DNA from: Anaerolinea sp.
GTDB taxonomy: Bacteria > Chloroflexota > Anaerolineae > Anaerolineales > Anaerolineaceae
DNA length: 64,000 bases
NCBI GenBank assembly: GCA_029975055.1
Contig: JARKPU010000010.1
Coordinates: 62,001 to 126,000, forward strand
Direction: 5' to 3'
Each line of letters opens with the position of its first letter. Within the stretch, counting starts at the first letter, position 1. Under the pieces are notes generated by a model. The model ran no database searches. It was given only the letters and a program-made list of their open reading frames with translations, and was not told the origin of the DNA. Position numbers and translations under genes: made by a program. This document shows positions 25,597 through 33,954 of the stretch, one piece after another.

Positions 25597-26962
25597 AACC
25601 GATTCGATTTATAAATCACTTCCCCCGGCAATTCAGAATATTGCGGTTTCCATATACGGTATATACTGGCATTGGCTACGTTTTGGGGGAAATTATGTAT
25701 CCTTTGAGAACCAATACGCTCAACGGGAAAAATTAACCCAAAGAGAATGGAATGACTATCAAAGAAACCAATTTAAGGTGCTCTGCTTATCTGCACTGAG
25801 AACGACTTATTATAAAAGAACCTGGTCCTCGAACGAAGTAAAAGCAGCAGAGAATTTCGATTTATCAGCTTTACCATTACTGGATAAGAATCCTATTCGA
25901 TCAAATCCAACCGATTTTGTCCGCACCGACGTAAATCCTTTCCCGAAATTAAAGTTTTACACCAGTGGATCCACCGGAACGCCGCTTACTACGATATGGA
26001 CTATTTCTGAGCTAAGGGACTCGTTAGCCGTCCGTCAAACCAGATCTGCAAAATGGGCAGGAGTATCATATAGTCTTCCTCGTGCCACTTTTTCCGGGCG
26101 CATGGTTGAGCCTGACCCAGATAGTAAAGGCCCATACTACCGTTTTAACGCGGTTGAAAGGCAGGTGTATTTTTCTGCATTCCATTTAAAACCTGAAACC
26201 GCCAGTTCATATATCGAGGCTCTCAAGAAACATAAGATTGAATGGATGACAGGCTACGCAAATTCATTTTATATACTGGCTAAATTCGTTCTAGACCAAA
26301 AGATCATCGTTCCTCCAATAAAAGCCATAATAACAACGAGTGAAAAGTTAACCGCAGAAATGCGCTCGGTGATTCAACAGGCCTTTAATTGCCGAGTGTT
26401 CGAGGAATACAGCACCGTAGAAAATGCCTTGTTCGCCAGTGAATGCGAACAAGGCCGGCTCCACATCAGCCCCGATGTGGGTATTGTCGAGATACTACGA
26501 CCAGATGGGTCTCCTTGCGAACCGGGCGAGGTCGGAGAAGTTGTCACCACTTGCTTAATGCGAACCTACCAGCCTTTCATCCGTTACCGCCTAGGTGATC
26601 TGGCATGTTGGGATCCGGATCCATGCCCGTGTGGCCGGCAGATGCCAGTAATTAAAGAGGTGGTCGGGCGCATTGAGGATGTTGTGGTTGGCCCTGATGG
26701 CAGGCAAATGGTTCGTTTTCATGGTATCTTCACCGGCCAACCTCATATTAGAGAAGGCCAGATTATTCAGGAAAGTTTATCGCAGATTACTGTGAAGATT
26801 GTTCCCGAAAAAGGCTTCGACCAATCTGACATTATCGAAATAACCAAACGAGTTAACCAACGTTTGGGCGAAAGGGTGAAAGTATCAGTGGATGTGGTTG
26901 ATTCTATTCCGCGAACTCGGTCCGGGAAATTTAAAGCCGTAATTTCAAAACTGTCAAATTAG
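25589..26962 (+). CDS. CapK/phenylacetate-CoA-ligase-like adenylating enzyme
   Basis: 457 aa. KFYTSGSTGTPLTTIW (about 118-133) is the phosphate-binding loop of adenylate-forming enzymes, EEYSTVENALFASEC (271-285) the adenine-side motif, and YRLGDLACW (331-339) the hinge region. CPCGRQMPVIKEVVGR (344-359) is typical of the CapK/PaaK group. These activate carboxylic acids as acyl-AMP; CapK members sit in capsule loci and may add acyl groups to glycan, but substrate is unknown. The start overlaps the preceding gene by 8 nt. Confidence 0.83.
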   Translation: MSKTDSIYKSLPPAIQNIAVSIYGIYWHWLRFGGNYVSFENQYAQREKLTQREWNDYQRNQFKVLCLSALRTTYYKRTWSSNEVKAAENFDLSALPLLDKNPIRSNPTDFVRTDVNPFPKLKFYTSGSTGTPLTTIWTISELRDSLAVRQTRSAKWAGVSYSLPRATFSGRMVEPDPDSKGPYYRFNAVERQVYFSAFHLKPETASSYIEALKKHKIEWMTGYANSFYILAKFVLDQKIIVPPIKAIITTSEKLTAEMRSVIQQAFNCRVFEEYSTVENALFASECEQGRLHISPDVGIVEILRPDGSPCEPGEVGEVVTTCLMRTYQPFIRYRLGDLACWDPDPCPCGRQMPVIKEVVGRIEDVVVGPDGRQMVRFHGIFTGQPHIREGQIIQESLSQITVKIVPEKGFDQSDIIEITKRVNQRLGERVKVSVDVVDSIPRTRSGKFKAVISKLSN

Positions 26963-26965
26963 AAT

Positions 26966-28216
26966 TTGCACCTCATCCTCCACACCCAATACTACCCGCC
27001 TGAGATCGGCGCGCCGCAAAACCGGCTCTCCGAGCTGGCCACCGCCTTGAGCAGCTCGGGCTTCCAGGTCACCGTTTTGACTGCGATGCCCAACTACCCC
27101 ACCGGGAAGATCTACCCCGGTTTCGGCGGTTTCATCCGACAGGAGCATGCTCAGGGCGTCCACATCATCCGCTGCGCCATCTACCCCACCCTTAGCGCGG
27201 CGTTTCTCCCCCGCCTGTTCAGCTACTTCTCCTTTGTGTTTTCCTCCCTGGTCGCAGGCCTGTTCTGCCTCCCGCGCGCCGATTTTCTCCTCACCGAAAG
27301 CCCGCCCCTCTTCCTCGGCATCTCCGGCTGGCTCCTCAGCCGCGCAAAAAAAGCCAGGTGGATCTTTAACATCTCCGACCTGTGGCCGGCATCGGCGGCG
27401 GAACTTGGCGTGATTCAAAAAGACAGCCTCAGTTACCGGGCCAGCCGCAAGCTGGAAGAGTTTCTTTATAAGCAAGCCTGGCTGGTCACCGGCCAGTCGA
27501 AGACCATCCTGGCCGATATCAGCGCGCGCCTGCCGGGCATATCCTGTTACCACCTTTCCAACGGCGTCCAGGTATCGGACTATCGAACGGTAAACGAACC
27601 CGGCTCGATCGGTCCGGAGGTCAATATTGCCTATGCCGGTCTGCACGGCCTGGCCCAAGGGCTCGATCTGGTGCTCCACGCCGCCTCGGAATTACAAGGA
27701 GCACCGGTGAAGTTCGCGATGATTGGCGACGGCCCTGAGAAAGCCGACCTGATGGAACTCTCGCAGAAACTTGGGCTCCATAACATCGCGTTTCATCCAC
27801 CCATCCCGAAGCAGCAGGTTCCAGCCGTTCTGGCCGGGGCCGATATCCTGCTCGTCCCCTTGAAAATCCAGCTGACCGGCGCCGTGCCATCCAAACTTTA
27901 CGAAGCAATGGCGGCAGGGAAGCCGGTGATCTTAATTGCCGAAAGCGAAGCGGCGGAAATCGTCCGTTCGGCTGAATGCGGCCTCGTCGTCCGGCCGGGA
28001 GATTGCGCCGGTTTGGTGGATGCCATCCAAAGGCTGGCGCACAACCCCCAAGAAAGAACCCGGATGGGCCGCAACGGCCGCAAGGCAGCCGAAGAACTCT
28101 ATGACCGGGGCATGATCGGCAAGAAGTTTGCCGGTTTTTTGACTTCGGCCGTGGAAAAAGACCGCGCCCTGCAACAAACGCCGGTTCGCCAGGCGCGGAA
28201 GTCGCTTGAAAGATGA
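26966..28216 (+). CDS. Family 4 glycosyltransferase (WbuB-like)
   Basis: 416 aa from a TTG start. LHTQYYPPEIGAPQNRLSEL (4-23), VLTAMPNYPTGKIY (36-49) and WIFNISDLWPASAAELG are characteristic of the WbuB/WcaI group, often fucosaminyl transferases. GAVPSKLYEAMAAGKPVIL (about 308-326) supplies the donor-site Glu. GC-rich, contrasting with the preceding AT-rich block. No ATG near the start matches the conserved N-terminus, so TTG is preferred. Confidence 0.87.
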   Translation: MHLILHTQYYPPEIGAPQNRLSELATALSSSGFQVTVLTAMPNYPTGKIYPGFGGFIRQEHAQGVHIIRCAIYPTLSAAFLPRLFSYFSFVFSSLVAGLFCLPRADFLLTESPPLFLGISGWLLSRAKKARWIFNISDLWPASAAELGVIQKDSLSYRASRKLEEFLYKQAWLVTGQSKTILADISARLPGISCYHLSNGVQVSDYRTVNEPGSIGPEVNIAYAGLHGLAQGLDLVLHAASELQGAPVKFAMIGDGPEKADLMELSQKLGLHNIAFHPPIPKQQVPAVLAGADILLVPLKIQLTGAVPSKLYEAMAAGKPVILIAESEAAEIVRSAECGLVVRPGDCAGLVDAIQRLAHNPQERTRMGRNGRKAAEELYDRGMIGKKFAGFLTSAVEKDRALQQTPVRQARKSLER

Positions 28217-28920
28217 CGCCTGAACAGGATGACCTTTCCAGGCTGCGGATCGAATACAGCCGGCGTGAGCAGCGTCTCGCCGGCTCGGACCTCTACTCCT
28301 TCTCGAACCCGGCCTACCTGTTCGCCGTGCAGCAGCGCCAGCGGGCCATGCTCAAAGCGCTCCGGGCCTGGGGCTGCGCCGAGCTGGAGGGCAGGCGCAT
28401 CCTCGAGGTCGGCTGCGGGTCAGGCAGGGTGCTGGCCGAGATGGCTTACTTTGGCGCACTTCCACAGCACCTGGCCGGGGTGGATCTGCTTCACAGGCGG
28501 CTGGTCGAGGCCCACAGGAATATCCCTGGCGGTTCTTTTACCGCCGCCGACGGCCAAAACCTGCCCTGCCCGCCCCATTCGTTCGACCTCGTGCTCCAGT
28601 TCACGGCCTTTTCTTCCGTCCTGGATGAGCAGGTCAAACGCAACATGGCCGCCGAGATGCTCCGCGTGCTTAAGCCGGGCGGGGTAATCATCTGGTACGA
28701 CTTTTGGCTCAACCCTGCCAACCGGCAGACACGCGGCATCCGGCCGGGAGAAATCCGCGCTCTGTTCCCCGGCTGCGCGGTTGATCTGCACAAAACCACG
28801 CTGGCGCCGCCCATTGCGCGCCGCATCGTGCCGGTCTCCTGGGGGCTGGCCGTCTTCCTGGAAGCGCTGCAAGTGCTCAACACGCACTACCTGGCACTGA
28901 TCCGCAAGGTGGAAGGATGA
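28213..28920 (+). CDS. SAM-dependent methyltransferase (class I)
   Basis: 235 aa. RILEVGCGSGRVLAEMAYFG (60-79) is motif I, GVDLLHRRLVEA (88-99) motif II, AADGQNLPCPPHSFDLVLQF (112-131) motif III and LRVLKPGGVIIWYDFW (153-168) the following strand. Overlaps the GT stop by 4 nt and the next start by 4 nt, so is translationally coupled. Likely modifies glycan or lipid carrier. Confidence 0.87.
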   Translation: MTPEQDDLSRLRIEYSRREQRLAGSDLYSFSNPAYLFAVQQRQRAMLKALRAWGCAELEGRRILEVGCGSGRVLAEMAYFGALPQHLAGVDLLHRRLVEAHRNIPGGSFTAADGQNLPCPPHSFDLVLQFTAFSSVLDEQVKRNMAAEMLRVLKPGGVIIWYDFWLNPANRQTRGIRPGEIRALFPGCAVDLHKTTLAPPIARRIVPVSWGLAVFLEALQVLNTHYLALIRKVEG

Positions 28921-29600
28921 TCCGCCGCTCGCCCGCCGCATGGCTCGGCTGGATGCTCCTCCCTGCCCTGCTGCTTGGGGCGGCGTTTTCTCACGAGCAA
29001 ATCGCATCCAACCTGGCCAACCTGTCCCTCTGGCGGGCCGTATCGGCAGCAGACCCAACCCTGCCTGTCGCGGAGCCGCTCGAACCCTGCGAGCGAAGCT
29101 GGTTTCGCACCATGCACACCCGCAACCAGGGAGGGGTCATCCCCAAGGAGCAGGTAGAAAGCGCCCTCGCGTGCGGGGCAGAGTACATCCCGCTGCTCGC
29201 GGTGATCGCGCCCACGAACGTCGAAGATGCCAGGCTGGCGACCATCCTCTACCCGCAGGAAGCGCGGGCCTGGTTCTGGCTGGCCGAGGCCTCCGCGCCG
29301 GTAGACACCGCCGCCGAAAGAAGCGCCTATCTGCAAACCGTCCGGCTCGAACCATCCTACGGCCTGGCCTGGTGCCGGCTTGGCCGGAATTACTCTACGG
29401 CCGGTGAACTTCAAAAGGCCCAGGAAGCATTTCTGAACTGCTGCATCTACGGCGACCCGGGCTCCAACGGCTGTTACGGCGCCGGGCGTATGGCCGAAAA
29501 ACTCGGCGACCTGCAAAAGGCGATCGAATACTACCGTCTTTCACGCTGGGATGGCGCGCTGGACCGCGCCGATGAATTAGCAGGCCGGTTGCAGCCGTAA
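28917..29600 (+). CDS. Membrane-anchored TPR-like protein
   Basis: 227 aa. The hydrophobic N-terminus WLGWMLLPALLLGAAF (9-24) is an uncleaved anchor or signal. The C-terminal half has tetratricopeptide-like helices: SYGLAWCRLGRNYSTAGELQ (about 147-166) and GRMAEKLGDLQKAIEYYRLS (185-204). Five Cys in the exported part could form disulfides. As the last gene of the glycan operon before a strong terminator, it may scaffold assembly; this is inference only. Confidence 0.65.
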   Translation: MIRRSPAAWLGWMLLPALLLGAAFSHEQIASNLANLSLWRAVSAADPTLPVAEPLEPCERSWFRTMHTRNQGGVIPKEQVESALACGAEYIPLLAVIAPTNVEDARLATILYPQEARAWFWLAEASAPVDTAAERSAYLQTVRLEPSYGLAWCRLGRNYSTAGELQKAQEAFLNCCIYGDPGSNGCYGAGRMAEKLGDLQKAIEYYRLSRWDGALDRADELAGRLQP

Positions 29601-29624
29601 AACAGGCTGCCGGAGTCGCCATTC

Positions 29625-29664
29625 GCGCAAAGCCCACCAGGCCACGGTGGGCTTTGCGCTTTTA
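29625..29664 (+). terminator. Strong rho-independent terminator of the glycan operon
   Basis: A perfect 14-bp stem, gcgcaaagcccacc (29625-29638) with ggtgggctttgcgc (29646-29659), has a 7-nt loop followed by ttttaatt. It ends the long operon 25 nt after the TPR gene. Confidence 0.9.
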
Positions 29665-29823
29665 ATTCGGCCTTTTGGGCAGGCAACTGCCGAAATTCGG
29701 CTCGTTCCGATATACAATTACATTGGTAGATTGCACAGAGCCTGCAGCTTCACCTCGAAACGGCAGGGGCGGCTGTGTGGTGAAAAAAGCCAATCGGTTT
29801 CGGCCCGGATACGGAGGATCTCT

Positions 29824-30294
29824 ATGGTGCTCAAAGATTGCATGAAACGCGATGTGGTTTCAATCCCTCCGGCCACAAGCGTTCGAGAAGCGGCACGGAT
29901 CGTCGTCGAGCGGCACATCGGCCTGCTGCCTGTGATCGATGAGCAGGGCAAATTAATGGGTGTGGTCAGGCTGCATGACCTGCTCTCGTTGGAGCTGCCG
30001 GACTTCGTCAACTTCATTTCAGCCGTCGATTTCGTCCACGATTTTGGCGCCGTCGAGACGACCCGCCCCGAGAAGGCGCTGCTCGATCAACCGGTCTTGA
30101 GCCTGATGCAGCCAGCCATCAGCGTGGATGAAGAGTGCGGGTTACTCCGCGCTTATGCGCTCATGCTGCAGCACAACCTGCTCGACCTGCCCGTGGTGGC
30201 TAAGGATGGTAAGCTGGTCGGGCTGGCTTCACGGGTGGATATCGGCGCAGCCGTATTGGCCAACTGGCAAAATCCCCAAGCGGTGCAGCCATGA
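29824..30294 (+). CDS. Paired CBS-domain protein
   Basis: 156 aa from the ATG at 29824 with cggagga ribosome site; a longer reading from 29647 would run through the terminator and is rejected. Two CBS motifs: MKRDVVSIPPATSVREAARI (7-26) with GLLPVIDEQGKLMGVV (33-48), and VLSLMQPAISVDEECGLLRA with LDLPVVAKDGKLVGLAS. CBS pairs bind adenosine nucleotides. The stop overlaps the transporter start, so it probably gates or senses energy state for that transporter. Confidence 0.88.
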   Translation: MVLKDCMKRDVVSIPPATSVREAARIVVERHIGLLPVIDEQGKLMGVVRLHDLLSLELPDFVNFISAVDFVHDFGAVETTRPEKALLDQPVLSLMQPAISVDEECGLLRAYALMLQHNLLDLPVVAKDGKLVGLASRVDIGAAVLANWQNPQAVQP

Positions 30295-31580
30295 CGGGCA
30301 CCATCCTCTCCAGCCTGATCTTCCTGGCCAGCCTGGGCATCATCTTCTCGGAGAAGCTCAACCGCACCATCGTGGCCTTCGCCGGCGCAGCCCTCATGGT
30401 GGGGCTGGGCATGGCGTATGGCTTTTATTCCGAGACGCAGGCGATTGCCGCCGTGGACTTCAACACGCTCGGCCTGTTGCTGGGCATGATGATCCTGGTG
30501 GCTCTGCTGGAACCGACCGGTTTCTTTCAATACCTTGCCGTTTGGGCCGGGCGCCTCTCGCACGGCAGGCCTGTGCGTCTGTTGGTGCTGCTCGGCACAG
30601 TGACCACGGTGTTATCGATGTTCCTGGATAACGTCACCACGGTGGTGTTGATCGCGCCGGTGACGATCTTGATCAGCGAAATTTTGGGCGTCAACCCGCT
30701 GCCCTACCTGATGGCAGAGGCCTTGCTTTCGGATACCGGCGGGGTGGCCACCCTGCTCGGCGACCCGCCGAACATCCTCATTGCGTCCGCTGCCGGCTTT
30801 ACCTTCACGGATTTCCTGACCCATTCGCTGCCCATCGTTCTCATTGCCTGGTTAGTGGCATTGTTTCTTTTGAGATACCTGTTCCGCCGCGAGCTTTCTG
30901 TTCCGCCGGCTAATGCCGACGCTGTTTTGAAGCTCGATTACTCCGAGATCCTTACCGATCGGAAAACCGCCCGGCGGGTACTGATCGTCCTGGGGGTTGC
31001 GATTCTGGTCTTCTTCTTTCACAGCCTGCTGAGCATCAGCCCGGCTTTCATCGCTCTGAGCGCCGCCGCTGCTGCGCTGGTTTGGGTGCGCCCCGACCCG
31101 GCGAAGGTCTTCAAGCAAATCGAATGGAGCGTCTTGATCTTCTTCGTGGCCTTGTTCATCATGGTGGGGGGCATCGAAGCCACAGACGCGATCGATAAGT
31201 TGGTTTCGCTCATCAAGAATATCGAGAACATCCCAACCGTTCTGTCAGGCGTGCTCCTCATCTGGGTCGTGGCAGGCATCTCGGCCGTGGTCGATAACGT
31301 GCCGGTTACCATCGCGCTCATTCCGGTGATCCAGGGGCTGGGGGCTTCGGGAATGAATATCGGTCCGTTGTGGTGGGCTTTGATCTTCGGGGCAGGCTTC
31401 GGCGGCAACGGCACCATCATCGGGTCAACCGCCAACATCGTCGTCGCCGGCATCTCAGGCCGGACGCGCACGCCGATCACCTCCAAATTGTGGAACAAGC
31501 GCGGCCTGCCTGTGATGCTGGCAACCTGCCTGGTGACCAGCGTGCTCTACATTGTGCTGTTTCCGCTCTTCAGCCGCTGA
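30291..31580 (+). CDS. Ion transporter of the ArsB/NhaD (IT) superfamily
   Basis: 429 aa, about 11 membrane segments. Duplicated signature loops: FLDNVTTVVLIAPVTILI (about 107-124) and VVDNVPVTIALIPVI (346-360), each with the Asp-Asn pair used for Na+/H+ exchange in NhaD and for anion transport in ArsB; LGDPPNILIASA (155-166) and GNGTIIGSTANIVVAG (372-387) are the matching re-entrant loops. Substrate is not decidable between Na+/H+ antiport and oxyanion or citrate-type export. Coupled to the CBS gene by a 4-nt overlap. Confidence 0.85.
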   Translation: MTGTILSSLIFLASLGIIFSEKLNRTIVAFAGAALMVGLGMAYGFYSETQAIAAVDFNTLGLLLGMMILVALLEPTGFFQYLAVWAGRLSHGRPVRLLVLLGTVTTVLSMFLDNVTTVVLIAPVTILISEILGVNPLPYLMAEALLSDTGGVATLLGDPPNILIASAAGFTFTDFLTHSLPIVLIAWLVALFLLRYLFRRELSVPPANADAVLKLDYSEILTDRKTARRVLIVLGVAILVFFFHSLLSISPAFIALSAAAAALVWVRPDPAKVFKQIEWSVLIFFVALFIMVGGIEATDAIDKLVSLIKNIENIPTVLSGVLLIWVVAGISAVVDNVPVTIALIPVIQGLGASGMNIGPLWWALIFGAGFGGNGTIIGSTANIVVAGISGRTRTPITSKLWNKRGLPVMLATCLVTSVLYIVLFPLFSR

Positions 31581-31607
31581 ACGGGCGCTTGCCGCGGCCG
31601 TTCAGCT
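31577..31607. terminator. Weak hairpin between convergent genes
   Basis: gctgaacgg (31577-31585) pairs with ccgttcagc (31599-31607) in the 47-bp gap between the transporter and the minus-strand GH65 gene. There is no T-run, so terminator function is uncertain. Confidence 0.35.
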
Positions 31608-31627
31608 ATGCGCAGCAACGCCCGGGC

Positions 31628-33928
31628 CTAAGCGCTCTGCCCCACCTGTTCCGGCAAATAGCTGAGCGTCAGCGCCCCGGACTCGGGCAGCCGGTAAACC
31701 GCGCCGCCAAGTTCGATTTCCACGCCTCGCGTCAACGGCTCGGCAGCCTGCACCTCCACCTCGCTTTGCGTCAACCGGAGGTTCAACCGCTGCCCGCGGT
31801 ATGCCAGCGGCAGGTTGACTTCGCTCCAATGCTCGGGCAGGCGCGGCTCGATGTGGATCATGTCGCTTGCGCAGCGGATTCCGCACAGCCCCAGCACGGC
31901 GGCCATCCACGCCCCGCCATTGCCTGCCGGGTGCGTCCCGCCGATATACAGCGGGCCCACATACTGCTTGCCCTCGCCGGTGAGGTCGATGGTGGCGGTC
32001 TTCATGAAGTAGCGGTAAGCCCAATCGACCTTCCCGATCTGCGCCGCGATCAGTGAGTAGGAACAGGCGCTCAGGCTGGAACCGTGCTCGGTGCGCGGCT
32101 CGTAATACTCCCAGTTGGCGGCCTTCTCTTGCTTTGTGTATCGCTCGCTGAACAGGAACATCGCCAGGATCACATCCGCCTGCTTGATGATCTGCGTCGT
32201 GGTCGCCAGGCCGCTGCCCGCCCCCAGGTATTCGTGCGGGTGCAGCTTGCGCTTGAGCAGGTCCGGCAGCGCCACATCTTCCAGCGCGAAATACCCGTCA
32301 AACTGCGGGATGACCGGCTGGGTCTTCGCGGGCCCCGGCAGATAGATCTTCTTCAAAGCGCTCTCAATGGCCGCGAGGTCACGGGCAAAGCCCAGCCTGG
32401 CGATCAACGCTTGGGCCTGCGCCGGGTAACGGGCGAGCAGCAAGTCGCGCACCTTGAGGCAGGTTTCGAAGGTGTGAGCGGCCATGAGGTTGGTGTAGGC
32501 GTTGTTATGCACGCGCTCGTGGTATTCGTCCGGGCCGGTCACATCCAGGAGCTCATACCGGTCTCTTTCGGGGCTGTAATATAGCGCCGAGAGGAAGAAG
32601 CGCGCGCACTCGAAGATCACCTCCGCGCCGCCGTCAAGGAAGATCGACTCATCTCCGCTGGCAATGTAATACTGCCAGAAGGCATACGCCACGTCGGCGC
32701 TGATATGCACCTGCTTATCGCGGAAGTAAGTGCGCAGGGGCCGGTTGGTGAAGACATCAGTGACGTTGAAGAGCGTGCAGGCGTCGTCGCCGGTATCCTG
32801 GCTTTCCCAGGCGTAAAAAGCGCCGCGGTACCCGTATTCGGCGGCCTTCCGGCGCGCTCCATCCAGCGTGTGGTAGCGATACATCAAGAGGTTGCGCGAA
32901 ATTGCCGGGAAAGCATGGTTGAAGAACGGGAGCATGAAGATCTCCGTGTCCCAGAAGATCGCGCCCTTATACACCTGCCCCGAAAGCCCGCGCGCCGGGA
33001 TCGAAACCGTGTCGGCGTGCGTGGGGGCAATGGCCAGCAGGTGATACATGCTGAAGCGCAGCGCCTGCTGCGCTTCCTCGTCGCCTTTGATCTGGATGTC
33101 GCATTCCTGCCAGCGCCGCTCCCACAACCGGCAGTGTTCCTGGTAGAGCTTCTCGAAGCCCTCTGCGGCTGCCCGGTTGCAGAGAGCAATCCCTTCTTCC
33201 AGCGGAGCCGTTGAATCCACGCCGGTATGGATGGAAACGAATTTATAGAAGATATAGGGGTGTGTCCAGTTGATCCTGGCGCGCACCTCGCGCAGGATGC
33301 GCTTTTCACCCTGGAAGATCGTTTCCTCGCCGCCCGGCAGCAGCGTGCGCTCGCAGACGGCGACGGGGATGCCCCGTTCGTGCGTGCTGGCGCTGAGGCA
33401 GATGACCCCGCCCGCGGTGGAGGGGGCCATCCGCTCCAGGTGCGGGCCGTTCAGGTCCCACACGTCGCCGTCAATGCCGGTTTGGATGAAGATTTCGCAT
33501 TCGCGGCAGGCCTGCAGAGTGTATTCGATGCACAGCAGGTGGGGATGAGCCAGGCTGGCAAACCGCCTGGCGATGATGAGCACCATGTTCCCGCTCGCCG
33601 TCTCGAATGCCGTGCGGCGGTGATGGACGGAATGCGCGTAATCCAGCGACTGTGAATGGCACTTCACATTGCCGGAGAGGACGTTGAGCGGCTGCCCTTC
33701 GACCGATACCTGCACATACCCCCCGTTCGGCGCATTCACCGGCTCTCGCCAAAGGTCGCCCACCCTGTCGTAAATCCCCGAGACGATGGTGGCCGTTTTT
33801 TGCTCTTTGGTGTATTCCTCCAGCGTACCTCGGTAGCCAAAGTAGCCGTTGCCCACCAGGAATTTATTCCCCAGCCGGTCGATGGCTGCCTGGTCGTACT
33901 GGTCGGTTTCGGTAATTGTCCAACACAT
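31628..33928 (-). CDS. GH65 glycoside phosphorylase/hydrolase
   Basis: 766 aa, the normal length. N-terminal beta-sandwich, FLVGNGYFGYRG (23-34), then an alpha/alpha barrel with FWDTEIF (325-331) and TGPDEYHERVHNNAYTNLMA (464-483), where Glu468 is the general acid, and a short C-terminal beta domain. GH65 enzymes mostly phosphorolyse alpha-linked disaccharides (maltose, kojibiose, trehalose, nigerose) to beta-glucose-1-phosphate; the exact sugar is not readable. No signal peptide, so cytoplasmic. Second gene of the minus-strand LacI-GH65 operon, 26 nt after the first. Confidence 0.9.
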   Translation of the reverse strand: MCWTITETDQYDQAAIDRLGNKFLVGNGYFGYRGTLEEYTKEQKTATIVSGIYDRVGDLWREPVNAPNGGYVQVSVEGQPLNVLSGNVKCHSQSLDYAHSVHHRRTAFETASGNMVLIIARRFASLAHPHLLCIEYTLQACRECEIFIQTGIDGDVWDLNGPHLERMAPSTAGGVICLSASTHERGIPVAVCERTLLPGGEETIFQGEKRILREVRARINWTHPYIFYKFVSIHTGVDSTAPLEEGIALCNRAAAEGFEKLYQEHCRLWERRWQECDIQIKGDEEAQQALRFSMYHLLAIAPTHADTVSIPARGLSGQVYKGAIFWDTEIFMLPFFNHAFPAISRNLLMYRYHTLDGARRKAAEYGYRGAFYAWESQDTGDDACTLFNVTDVFTNRPLRTYFRDKQVHISADVAYAFWQYYIASGDESIFLDGGAEVIFECARFFLSALYYSPERDRYELLDVTGPDEYHERVHNNAYTNLMAAHTFETCLKVRDLLLARYPAQAQALIARLGFARDLAAIESALKKIYLPGPAKTQPVIPQFDGYFALEDVALPDLLKRKLHPHEYLGAGSGLATTTQIIKQADVILAMFLFSERYTKQEKAANWEYYEPRTEHGSSLSACSYSLIAAQIGKVDWAYRYFMKTATIDLTGEGKQYVGPLYIGGTHPAGNGGAWMAAVLGLCGIRCASDMIHIEPRLPEHWSEVNLPLAYRGQRLNLRLTQSEVEVQAAEPLTRGVEIELGGAVYRLPESGALTLSYLPEQVGQSA

Positions 33929-33954
33929 AGCCGGCTCCTATCGTCAGATACAAC

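Noticed and set aside
29647..29823. N-terminal extension of the CBS protein
   Set aside because: It would begin inside the terminator stem; the ATG at 29824 has its own cggagga ribosome site and fits CBS family length.
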